This document shows positions 25,002 to 32,269 of a stretch of DNA of 57,691 bases, in pieces. Location of the stretch: NCBI GenBank assembly GCA_025929535.1, contig JAICLZ010000022.1:1-57691 (forward strand), read 5' to 3'. Position numbers and translations under genes: made by a program. The notes under the pieces were generated by a model. The model worked only from the letters and a program-made list of their open reading frames with translations. It had not been told where the DNA came from and did no database searches. Numbering within the stretch: the first letter of the stretch is position 1; every line of letters begins with the position of its first letter. The DNA is from Gemmatimonadaceae bacterium (lineage in GTDB: Bacteria > Gemmatimonadota > Gemmatimonadetes > Gemmatimonadales > Gemmatimonadaceae).

Positions 25002-26237
25002 ATGTCTGACGTCGCGATCGGGATGGACGCCGTGTGGAAGAAATTCCATCGCGGCGAGAGGCACGACAGCCTGAGGGATCTGATCCCCGCGGCTGCGCGG
25101 CGCCTGATGAGGGGCGCCCAGCCGGCGACCGAGCTTGGACAGGACGATTTCTGGGCGTTGCGCGATGTGTCGTTCGAGGTGCAGCGCGGCGATGCGCTGG
25201 GAATCATCGGACACAACGGCGCCGGAAAGTCGACCCTGCTCAAGATCCTCACGCGCCTGCTGCGCCCGACACTCGGCACGTATGCCACCAACGGGCGCAT
25301 CGGCGCGCTCATCGAGGTCACCGCCGGATTCCACCCGGATCTCACCGGGCGCGAGAACATCTTTCTCAACGGATCCATCATCGGGATGAAGAAGGCGGAC
25401 ATCGCGCGCCGCTTCGATGCGATCGTCGACTTCTCGGGCATCGGCGAATTCATCGACACCCCCGTCAAGCGCTACAGCTCGGGAATGAATGCCCGTCTGG
25501 GGTTCTCCGTCGCGGCGCATCTCGAGCCGGAGATTCTGATCGTCGATGAGGTGCTCTCCGTTGGCGACTACACCTTTCAGGGAAAGTGCATTCGCTGGAT
25601 GCAGAATCTTCTGGGGAGTGGCACCACGGTGATTTTCGTGTCGCACAACATGGACTCGGTGTTGTCGCTCTGTAACACGGCGCTGCTGCTGGATCAGGGG
25701 AGGGTCACGGCACAGGGAGACTTGAAGAAAGTCATCGGCGAGTACTACAATAGCGGAGGCCGCTATCGGCCGGAGCTGCTGCCCGAGCCCAAGGCACAGA
25801 CCGTCGAGTTCTCCGGAACGACGGGAGGCGATCTCGTGGTGGGGCCAGGCGAGCGCGTGACGTTCACGCACACGGTGAGCGCGCTCGAGGATGTCGAGCT
25901 CGGCCCCGGCTTCTTCGTCCATCGCGGCGAGAAAACCGTGGTCGACACGACGTACGCACGCATGCGCGGTCATCCGCTCCGCATGCGCGCCGGCGACACG
26001 GTGAAGATCGAGTGGAGCCTCGCCTTCAATCTGCCGGCGGGCGTGTACGAGGTGGGCTACCACATCGGGAACATCGCGGGCGGCTATCACGAGTATCAGA
26101 GCCGCGCGTGCATCGTCACGGTTGGCGACGATCCGCGTGTGAAGGGCGATTCGTTCGTTGCGCTGCATCTGGATGCGCATCGCATCGAGAATCCATCACT
26201 GCACGTGACAGCGTCCGGCGCGGGCGTGCTGCCCTGA
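25002..26237 (+). CDS. Polysaccharide ABC exporter ATPase with C-terminal recognition domain (Wzt-type)
   Basis: The 411-residue ATPase partner of the permease. Walker A is GHNGAGKST (residues 70-78), the signature is YSSGM (158-162) and Walker B is ILIVDEVLS (178-186). After residue ~255 comes a beta-rich extension (SALEDVELGPGFFVHRG and on) resembling the Wzt C-terminal carbohydrate-binding domain that in Escherichia coli O8/O9a recognises the capped chain end. Export is therefore likely coupled to a terminal modification. It is the last plus-strand gene of the cluster and converges on a minus-strand unit. Confidence 0.92.
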   Translation: MSDVAIGMDAVWKKFHRGERHDSLRDLIPAAARRLMRGAQPATELGQDDFWALRDVSFEVQRGDALGIIGHNGAGKSTLLKILTRLLRPTLGTYATNGRIGALIEVTAGFHPDLTGRENIFLNGSIIGMKKADIARRFDAIVDFSGIGEFIDTPVKRYSSGMNARLGFSVAAHLEPEILIVDEVLSVGDYTFQGKCIRWMQNLLGSGTTVIFVSHNMDSVLSLCNTALLLDQGRVTAQGDLKKVIGEYYNSGGRYRPELLPEPKAQTVEFSGTTGGDLVVGPGERVTFTHTVSALEDVELGPGFFVHRGEKTVVDTTYARMRGHPLRMRAGDTVKIEWSLAFNLPAGVYEVGYHIGNIAGGYHEYQSRACIVTVGDDPRVKGDSFVALHLDAHRIENPSLHVTASGAGVLP

Positions 26238-26561
26238 TCGCCTCGACCGCAGCCTGCGCTCTAGGGTCGCTGCTGTGCGGCCGTCCGGTCACCGAACGAC
26301 GCTCGCCTGAGCCGCGAGAGCTCGTGCAGCAACGGACGCACGTGCACGGGAATGCGGGACCGTCTCGTCCAGCGCCGGTACACATCGGCGGGCACATCGG
26401 GCACGCGCACGTTCGTTCACGAGAACAAGATCCGGTTTCTCGTCAACTACGTGCGACAGTACCACGTCGACAGGCGGACGAACGGGATGAGCCAGTCGTT
26501 GACGCACACCGCGCGCGGCGTGCGCGAGCTCGCGCGGCGAAAGCTCTCGCCTGTCGCCGGA
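26238..26561. other. Convergent intergenic region without an intact gene
   Basis: These 324 bases separate the plus-strand exporter operon from the minus-strand unit. No clear intrinsic terminator is visible for either side. The right part holds a possible decayed coding fragment, listed separately. Confidence 0.6.
26376..26560 (+). pseudogene. Possible remnant of a glycosyltransferase-like gene
   Basis: One plus-strand frame here has very high third-position GC and translates to a natural-looking stretch around TFVHENKIRFLVNYVRQY, followed by basic helical residues. This resembles the post-catalytic region of GT2 enzymes. No catalytic motifs are upstream in any frame, and a stop lies at about 26262, so if real it is a decayed fragment. 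It could also be chance in GC-rich DNA. Confidence 0.3.
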
Positions 26562-27605
26562 CTAGCTGAACTGCGCGGGGAACATCTTCGTGCGCACGGC
26601 GAGGCCAAACGCATGCGCACGTCGAGGTAGCGGCACGGAAGAATCAGAGAGGACGCTCGAGATCTTTTCCTCGGGAGGCGTGCGCAAGATTTCCAGCACG
26701 CTCTCGCGTCCGTACATGTTCGGTTCCTTCATCTGGCGGTAGCGGGCGAGTGCGAACGCCGTTTCCTCCGGCGTTCGTGCCCGCCAACAACCCTCCAGTG
26801 GCCAGGAGTAAATCGCGTACAGCCCTCGGAGCAGCGCCTCCAGGAGCATTCGCGGAAGTCCATCGTGGGCGGTCATGCGAAGCACGCAGCCGGCGCGATC
26901 GTAGTGGGGGCGCATGTCTGCCACCCAGCCGAGGCTCTCCACGTTGGGATACAGTGCGAGCGCGTGGGTCTGGTCCGCTACCACGATGAACTCGAGATCG
27001 GGATTCGACGCGATCACCGCCTCCATGAGATCGATGCGGTAGAACTCCTTGCGGCTGCCCGGCAGATAGATCAGCACGGGACGCACCTGCTTTCCCCATC
27101 GCACGATGGTCGGCGGAATGAGCCCCGGCTCGACTACGGAGGGAACGAAGCTCGCATCGATACCGATGGTCGCCAGCTCCTCCACCAGGTGCGGAGCAAC
27201 GGCAACGTTTGCCGAGATGATGCGATTCACGCGCTGCGCATGCTCGCGCACGTCGGGTTTCGTAGTCGCGTTCAACACGTCGGTGCCAACCCACCAGCGC
27301 ACGATCGGCACATCCATCGCAACCGCGGTCGCGAGCTGGCTGAGCACGTAGACCTCCACCTGCCCATAAGTGACGAGCAGTATCGCCCGTGCGACGCGCA
27401 CCATCTCCACCCATTCGCGTCGCGTGAGCCGATCCGCGCGCACGAATCGCACGCCCACGCCGATCCCCGCAAGCGCCTTCGCGAGCGTGAGCGACGGTGC
27501 GGAGTGCTTCGGCTCTTCGCCCAGTATGATCACGTAATCGTCGGTCGGCATCCTGTCTGCCAGGCCGCTCACCGGCCGAACGACTTCCCGCTCACCATGA
27601 ATCAT
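26562..27605 (-). CDS. GT4-like (GT-B) glycosyltransferase
   Basis: A protein of 347 residues from ATG 27605 (360 if read from 27644, which would overlap the upstream gene by 34 bases). The N-terminal half has DYVIILGEEP and a GTDVLNATTKP acceptor-side stretch. The C-terminal half looks like a nucleotide-sugar domain: VLIYLPGSRKEFY, LEFIVVAD, then AHDGLPRMLLEALLRG, matching the ExxG/E region of GT4 enzymes. No membrane segment is seen. It is last in a four-gene minus-strand unit. The substrate is unknown, and the family call is from fold-level features. Confidence 0.7.
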   Translation of the reverse strand: MIHGEREVVRPVSGLADRMPTDDYVIILGEEPKHSAPSLTLAKALAGIGVGVRFVRADRLTRREWVEMVRVARAILLVTYGQVEVYVLSQLATAVAMDVPIVRWWVGTDVLNATTKPDVREHAQRVNRIISANVAVAPHLVEELATIGIDASFVPSVVEPGLIPPTIVRWGKQVRPVLIYLPGSRKEFYRIDLMEAVIASNPDLEFIVVADQTHALALYPNVESLGWVADMRPHYDRAGCVLRMTAHDGLPRMLLEALLRGLYAIYSWPLEGCWRARTPEETAFALARYRQMKEPNMYGRESVLEILRTPPEEKISSVLSDSSVPLPRRAHAFGLAVRTKMFPAQFS

Positions 27606-27610
27606 CGCCT

Positions 27611-28582
27611 TTACCGTCCGGTTGTCGCGGCGTGCCGCAGCCACTGAATGGCCGACGACAGATGCCGGCGCACGGGACTCCCGACGTACGCCGACACCGA
27701 TTGCGTGTCGATTGGAGTGGTGCCAAAGCCTGCCTTGAAGCTGCGAAGCCCTCCTTCCGCGGGGCGAACACCACCCAGATAGAAGACCTCCACACCCTCC
27801 GTCTGCAACGCGACGGCGCTCTCGAAGCGCAGAAAGTGCGAAGCGCCGATCGCCATGCCCTCCTTCGAATTTCCGGAGGATTCGGAGTACGCGCCCGTCG
27901 CGGACCTCAGTATGAGCAGGGATGATGCCACGTGGTCCCCGAGCATCGCCTGAAACAGCTCGCCCGCACCCGAGGCGATGAGCGCCGCCGACCCCGCGCG
28001 CTCGAATGCGGTCGACACGTTCTCTCCGCGCGACTTGCGGCGATCCATCGAGGTGATGTGCAGCGCGACATGCGCGTCGATGGCCGCATCCGAGCCGTCG
28101 CGCCGCACCACCAGCCCTTTCCTGCGCCCCTTCGAAATGCGCTCGCGATGACTCTTCGAGACCCGGGGGAGCAGTTCGACATTCTTCAGCGGCATCGCGA
28201 ACTCCGTTCGGTCCACGCGCTCGAGCTCACCGGGCCAGTGCGGGATCCTCGATTCGGGAGACGCGAAGGTGGACAGCTCGAGATCGGTGATCCCCTGCTC
28301 GGTGATGAAGGCGCGCACGCCCTGCCAGAACGGAGAGCCCATCGCAACCGGGGGAGAGGATGGGATGGTGAGCGTGTGGCGCAAGCGCCCCCGCTCCAGA
28401 AAACACAATGCGGAGGTACGCATCGCGCCCGCATCCTCGAGCGAGAACAGCCATCCCTCGCGTCCGAGCATTCGCTGCGAGCGGAGATAGCGCGCAGTCA
28501 GAAACGGGTTGTCGGGATCGGTCGATGACGCGCGCTCCAGCGCCTCTTCGCTTGCTGGGCGTGCGAAGAACGTCTCCGGCAT
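27611..28582 (-). CDS. FemAB/GNAT-like acyltransferase (BioF2-like domain)
   Basis: A 323-residue protein with the double-GNAT layout of FemAB-like enzymes. Notable segments are the N-terminal DPDNPFLTARYLRSQRMLG, a basic mid-region VSKSHRERISKGRRKGLVV, and a second-half motif ASHFLRFESAVALQTEGVEVFYLGGVRP followed by GLRSFKAGFG. That last motif (W/L-x-x-x-Y-D/L-GG with a following FK-GFG) is the hallmark of BioF2/FemAB proteins that use aminoacyl-tRNA or acyl-CoA donors. Such proteins occur in polysaccharide and exosortase-linked clusters. The donor is unknown. It lies two bases after the ATP-grasp/phosphatase gene. Confidence 0.78.
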   Translation of the reverse strand: MPETFFARPASEEALERASSTDPDNPFLTARYLRSQRMLGREGWLFSLEDAGAMRTSALCFLERGRLRHTLTIPSSPPVAMGSPFWQGVRAFITEQGITDLELSTFASPESRIPHWPGELERVDRTEFAMPLKNVELLPRVSKSHRERISKGRRKGLVVRRDGSDAAIDAHVALHITSMDRRKSRGENVSTAFERAGSAALIASGAGELFQAMLGDHVASSLLILRSATGAYSESSGNSKEGMAIGASHFLRFESAVALQTEGVEVFYLGGVRPAEGGLRSFKAGFGTTPIDTQSVSAYVGSPVRRHLSSAIQWLRHAATTGR

Positions 28583-28584
28583 CG

Positions 28585-30477
28585 CTACGCACCCACGCCG
28601 CGCTCGCGCCCGAGCGTGGCTGCGCTCGCGGTCGCGTCACTCGCGCGCGAGGCGTCGATGGCCTGCGCCAGCAGAGCGACGTAGCGCTTGATCTGCGCGA
28701 TCGTCGCATTCACCTCGCCCGCCGAGGTCATGTACGGATCGGCGATCTCGTGTGCGCGATACGTGCCGGACGCGCTCATGCCACCGAACAGCAGCAGCTT
28801 TCGTCGCGAGTCGGGGAACGTCGTCGCGATGTTGACGTAGTTCAGCTCATCCATGGCGAAGATCACATCGTGCTCGGCCACCAGCTTCGGCGTGAGCTTC
28901 GTTGCCCCGTGATCGCGCAGCGAGAGCCCGAGTTGGCGTGCGGCCTCCTGCGCCCGCGCATCCGCGGGGCGGCCGTCGTGCGCGTGCGTACCTGCCGACG
29001 CCACACGAACGTTCGTGATCCCGGCGGCGCGAAGCTCTTCGCGCAGAAAGCCTGCAGCCGCGGCGCTGCGCATGATGTTGCCATGGCACACGAAGAGCAC
29101 CGACTGCAGGGGGCGGGGAAGCGCCACCGCGCGATTGACGCCAACCGTGCGCAGCAGCCGCCGCCTGACGTACGTGCCCCGGCGCTCCGCGGGCAGCAGC
29201 CGCGAATCCCTGAGAATTACGAGCAACGAGCGCGGGATGATCGCGCGCAGCACCCACTTCACCGCATCCTTCACCCATCGGCTCAGCACGTGCAGCACCT
29301 CCTGCACGGCGGGAAGCGGATCGCGCCAGCTCCACATGGCCGATCTCGTTCCAGGTGCGAAATCCGCGATGAGTTGTCCAAGTGCATCGCGGAAGCTAAT
29401 GCGATCCTCGGGCAGCTCTGCGAATGCGTGCCCTGCGCGCTCCAGCGCGCCCGCGGTCCAGCGAGCGCGGAGACCGACGGGATACGACGCGGGCGGTGCA
29501 GGGACGATGCCCTGCGAGAGCTGCCACGCGTAGAGCGGGAAGTCGACGCCGGCGGCAATGTTGAGTGGAAGCGAGCCCCAGAGCCTTCCGTTCACCTCCA
29601 TCAACGCGGTCTCGCCGGTGGCGGCGTCGTGACGAAATTCCACCATCGCGAGGCCGTCCCACTCGAGCGCGCGGAGCAGTCGCGTCGCGTAGTCGAGCAG
29701 CGTCGCGTTCACCGTCTCGGAGAGCGCAACCACCGCGACTCCGCCCGACGGAGGATTCTCCGAGAGCCGGCGATGCTGAAAGCTCGTGACGACCTCGCCC
29801 CCGGAGAGCAGCAGCTCGATCCCCACGCCCTGCCCGCGATGGTACGACTGGAAGAGCAGCCCCTCGCCGAAGCGCGCCCGCGTCGCGAAGATCGCGCGCA
29901 GCTCATCGGCGCTGGCGAACGTGCGCGTCTTGAAGTCGTGCGAGGATTTTCGACTCTTGTCCGCGGGCTTCGCGATGATCGGAAAGCGCATCGTCGCGAG
30001 CGCCGACTCGAGCTCCGCCGCGCGCTCGATCGTCACCGACGCCGGCACCGGAACGCCGCATCGCTGGGCAGCGGCGAGCGTGATGGACTTGTCGAGCACG
30101 CGCTGCACGATCGCGGGCGGCGGGCATCCGACGGCGCCGTAGCGCGAGAGATCCTGGTAGGCGGCGCAGACGATCTGGAGTGAGCTGTCGCTCGTGGGCA
30201 CCACCCATCGTGCGCCTTCCGAGCGCGCGAGGCGCGAGAGCATCTCAGCGCTCTCCGCTGCGTCGCCGCGCAAGATCGAGACATGCGCGAACGCACGCGA
30301 CGAGACGCGCAGCGGCTGCCCGCGCGGCGTGGCCACGATGCAGCGCACGCCCGCACGATGCAGCGAGCGCGCCACCGTCACGACCTTGCGCGGCTCCGCG
30401 CCCACGATGATGACCGTCGGAGCGTCCCCTGCTCCACCGCGCGGCGAGAGAGCAGGGGACCGCTCGGCTCTATGCAC
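28585..30477 (-). CDS. ATP-grasp / low-molecular-weight tyrosine phosphatase fusion
   Basis: A 630-residue two-domain protein. Residues 20-380 form an ATP-grasp enzyme: a Rossmann-like pre-domain (TVIIVGAEPRK), FPIIAKPADKS near 165-174, and the metal/ATP site LMEVNGRLWGSL at 292-303, like predicted ATP-grasp carboligases (COG3919 type). After a basic linker, residues 458-610 are a low-molecular-weight phosphotyrosine phosphatase: FVCHGNIMRS at 462-471 holds the C464-x5-R470 loop, and D580-P581 supplies the general acid. The second loop cysteine common in bacterial Wzb is Met here. The start is GTG 30477, overlapping the upstream stop by eight bases. No tyrosine kinase gene is in the window. 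Confidence 0.88.
   Translation of the reverse strand: MHRAERSPALSPRGGAGDAPTVIIVGAEPRKVVTVARSLHRAGVRCIVATPRGQPLRVSSRAFAHVSILRGDAAESAEMLSRLARSEGARWVVPTSDSSLQIVCAAYQDLSRYGAVGCPPPAIVQRVLDKSITLAAAQRCGVPVPASVTIERAAELESALATMRFPIIAKPADKSRKSSHDFKTRTFASADELRAIFATRARFGEGLLFQSYHRGQGVGIELLLSGGEVVTSFQHRRLSENPPSGGVAVVALSETVNATLLDYATRLLRALEWDGLAMVEFRHDAATGETALMEVNGRLWGSLPLNIAAGVDFPLYAWQLSQGIVPAPPASYPVGLRARWTAGALERAGHAFAELPEDRISFRDALGQLIADFAPGTRSAMWSWRDPLPAVQEVLHVLSRWVKDAVKWVLRAIIPRSLLVILRDSRLLPAERRGTYVRRRLLRTVGVNRAVALPRPLQSVLFVCHGNIMRSAAAAGFLREELRAAGITNVRVASAGTHAHDGRPADARAQEAARQLGLSLRDHGATKLTPKLVAEHDVIFAMDELNYVNIATTFPDSRRKLLLFGGMSASGTYRAHEIADPYMTSAGEVNATIAQIKRYVALLAQAIDASRASDATASAATLGRERGVGA
30424..30460 (-). 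repeat. Perfect 11-bp inverted repeat at the start of the fusion gene
   Basis: GTCCCCTGCTC (30424-30434) and GAGCAGGGGAC (30450-30460) are perfect inverted copies around a 15-base spacer. In the mRNA the hairpin starts about 17 bases after the GTG of the ATP-grasp/phosphatase gene and just past the stop of the toroid gene. No T tract follows, so it is not an intrinsic terminator. It may tune translation or mRNA stability at this junction. Confidence 0.6.
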
Positions 30478-31678
30478 CAGCGCCGCCCGCCGCCGAGCGG
30501 AGCTCCCGCTCGAGAAGGTTGGCGTCGATGAAGAACTTGCAGGCCCAGCTCAGGTACTCGAATTTCCCGTACTCGCCATCCACGGGGAACGACCCCTTCA
30601 CTCCGCCGCGCACATCGGGCTGGCCCTCGACCCGCACGCGTGCGCGCAGATAGGCGTTGGTGCGATGCGCCGCGTCCCTCAGGGTCGTGTCGCCCGTGAT
30701 CTGGTAGAGGAGCAGCCAGCAGTGCGCGATCTGCGCCGAGCCGGTGAGGCATGCCCATCGAACGGCCCCGGTCCAGTTCGGGTTGAGTCGCCCCGGCAGA
30801 AATCCGTTCGCGCGAAGCGCCGACATCGCGCCCTTCGCGGTGAGCAGTGCAGCGTCGAGCAGCGCGTTGTCGCGCGAGAAGCGATATCCCTCGATGATGC
30901 CGCGCAGCGCGTAGCCGATCGTGTGCGTGAGCGGGCGCGACACATCGTTCAGGCAGCAGTCCGCGAGCCAGCCGTTGACGCGCTGCTTGGTGAGCGCCCA
31001 ACTGATGTTGCGCAGCGCGGTCTCCGCGTAGCCGCGCGCCGGCTCTTCGCGCGCCGCCTCGAGCAGTCCCCATGCGACGTGCGTCTCGTATGCCTTCTCA
31101 CCGGCTTTCGCGAAGGGCGTGGGATGGCTGCGCCACGCACCATCCTGATCCTGTGTGCGCACGAGCCAGTCCGCAGCCCCGCGCATCGCGGCGCCATACT
31201 CGGCTCCGAGCTCCCGAACACCACTCGTGAGACCGATCAGGATCTGTCCCGTGTTGAACGTGACCGGCACGACCGGTGTCTGTCCGATCACGCCGCCCTG
31301 GAAGCCGCCGCCCTCGAGTTGAATGGACACGAGCCAGTCGAGCACCGCACGAGCGCGATTCCGGCACACCTCGTTCGTGTGCCCGGGAATCCCGCGCAGC
31401 AGCGTGGGCACGATGTAGCCGCTCGTCTCCGGGTACGAGGCGCGCCAGCCGGATACGAGACTGTAATCGCGCGCGATTCCTCCGTCGTTCGACAGGGAAT
31501 TGTCCTGCGCGGTGCCAAGCCAATCGAGCGCGGCAGTGACGGTCGCCTCGATTCCCGGATCCTCGATCGCAGTGACCCGGTGATCGCGCCGCGCTTCGAT
31601 TCGCGCGGCGTCGGGGAGTGACAGGTCCTCGCGCACCTTGCGAGCGCGGTTCAACAGTGCGTCAATGCCTGGTGTCAT
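30470..31678 (-). CDS. Alpha/alpha-toroid protein (terpenoid-cyclase or glycosidase-like fold)
   Basis: A 402-residue, apparently soluble protein without a signal peptide. It contains repeated helical units of the kind found in alpha/alpha barrels: ALDWLGTAQDNSLSNDGGI, LDWLVSIQLEGGGFQGG, DWLVRTQDQDGAWRSHP and WALTKQRVNGWL. These Q-x-x-(D/E)-G-(A/G)-(W/F) units resemble QW motifs of squalene cyclases and the repeats of six-hairpin glycosidases. No DxDD cyclase motif is seen, so prenyl cyclisation is unlikely. Homologues of this kind are often found in exopolysaccharide clusters without known function. It is the first gene of the minus-strand unit. Confidence 0.68.
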   Translation of the reverse strand: MTPGIDALLNRARKVREDLSLPDAARIEARRDHRVTAIEDPGIEATVTAALDWLGTAQDNSLSNDGGIARDYSLVSGWRASYPETSGYIVPTLLRGIPGHTNEVCRNRARAVLDWLVSIQLEGGGFQGGVIGQTPVVPVTFNTGQILIGLTSGVRELGAEYGAAMRGAADWLVRTQDQDGAWRSHPTPFAKAGEKAYETHVAWGLLEAAREEPARGYAETALRNISWALTKQRVNGWLADCCLNDVSRPLTHTIGYALRGIIEGYRFSRDNALLDAALLTAKGAMSALRANGFLPGRLNPNWTGAVRWACLTGSAQIAHCWLLLYQITGDTTLRDAAHRTNAYLRARVRVEGQPDVRGGVKGSFPVDGEYGKFEYLSWACKFFIDANLLERELRSAAGGAGA

Positions 31679-31819
31679 CTCATTCAGTCAATGTTCGGTT
31701 CGCTCGAGAGTCACGAGGTGTGGCCTCCGGACTGGAAGCCCGCTCTCCTAGCGGAAACCATGCCCGGAGAGGCTCATTTCCTCGATCTGGGAAAATAAAG
31801 TGCTGATCTCACCGAAAGC

Positions 31820-31828
31820 AGGAGGTGA
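31820..31828 (+). promoter_or_regulatory. Near-perfect ribosome-binding site AGGAGGTGA
   Basis: AGGAGGTGA at 31820-31828 complements the 16S rRNA tail over nine bases and ends eight bases before the ATG at 31837. It is the strongest Shine-Dalgarno sequence in the window and decides the start of the small membrane protein; the GTG inside it is not used. Confidence 0.8.
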
Positions 31829-31836
31829 CTCCATCC

Positions 31837-32217
31837 ATGACCGAATCCACTGGCGGCGCGAGTAGAGGCGAGGCTGCCGTGAGCCATCACGCGAGCGCTC
31901 AGGCGAATGTGATCGTCGCCGCCGTCGAGCCCCCGAGCGCACTGCTCATCGGCGGCACATTGGCGGGAGCGACGTTTCTCTTCTGCGCGCTCCTGCTGGG
32001 CGCACGCACTGCGATCTTGATCGCGGCCTTCGCGACATTCGTGTCTGCACTGCGCCGCTTACCGTTGGCTGCGGCGATCTTTGCGGTGGCGGCCGCGATC
32101 GCGACGGCCGGATCCACGAAGGCGCTGCTCGCGTCCTCCGCGATCTTCGGAATCGCGCTCGCGCTCTTCGCGCGGGCTCGCATGCGCGCGCGCGTGACGG
32201 CAGCGATGGACGGGTAG
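31837..32217 (+). CDS. Small three-helix membrane protein of unknown function
   Basis: A 126-residue protein with a polar N-terminus of about 30 residues and three hydrophobic segments (near 34-50, 54-68 and 75-95, the last followed by another hydrophobic stretch LLASSAIFGIALALF). It ends in a very basic tail, ARARMRARV. The strong ribosome-binding site suggests good expression. It is divergent from the toroid gene with a 158-base intergenic region between them. I recognise no family, and nothing else suggests its role. Confidence 0.6.
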   Translation: MTESTGGASRGEAAVSHHASAQANVIVAAVEPPSALLIGGTLAGATFLFCALLLGARTAILIAAFATFVSALRRLPLAAAIFAVAAAIATAGSTKALLASSAIFGIALALFARARMRARVTAAMDG

Positions 32218-32269
32218 ACGCGATGGGCGTGTAGACGCGGAGCACTCGTCTCGCGCCAGCGTCGAAATG

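Noticed and set aside
28408-30183. Plus-strand open frame of 591 codons opposite the ATP-grasp/phosphatase gene
   Set aside because: The minus-strand frame carries two complete enzyme domains with catalytic residues; this one has none.
32214-32241. Repeat of TAGACGCG twice within about 25 bases
   Set aside because: Only two short imperfectly spaced copies in a gene end; no array or other copies were seen.
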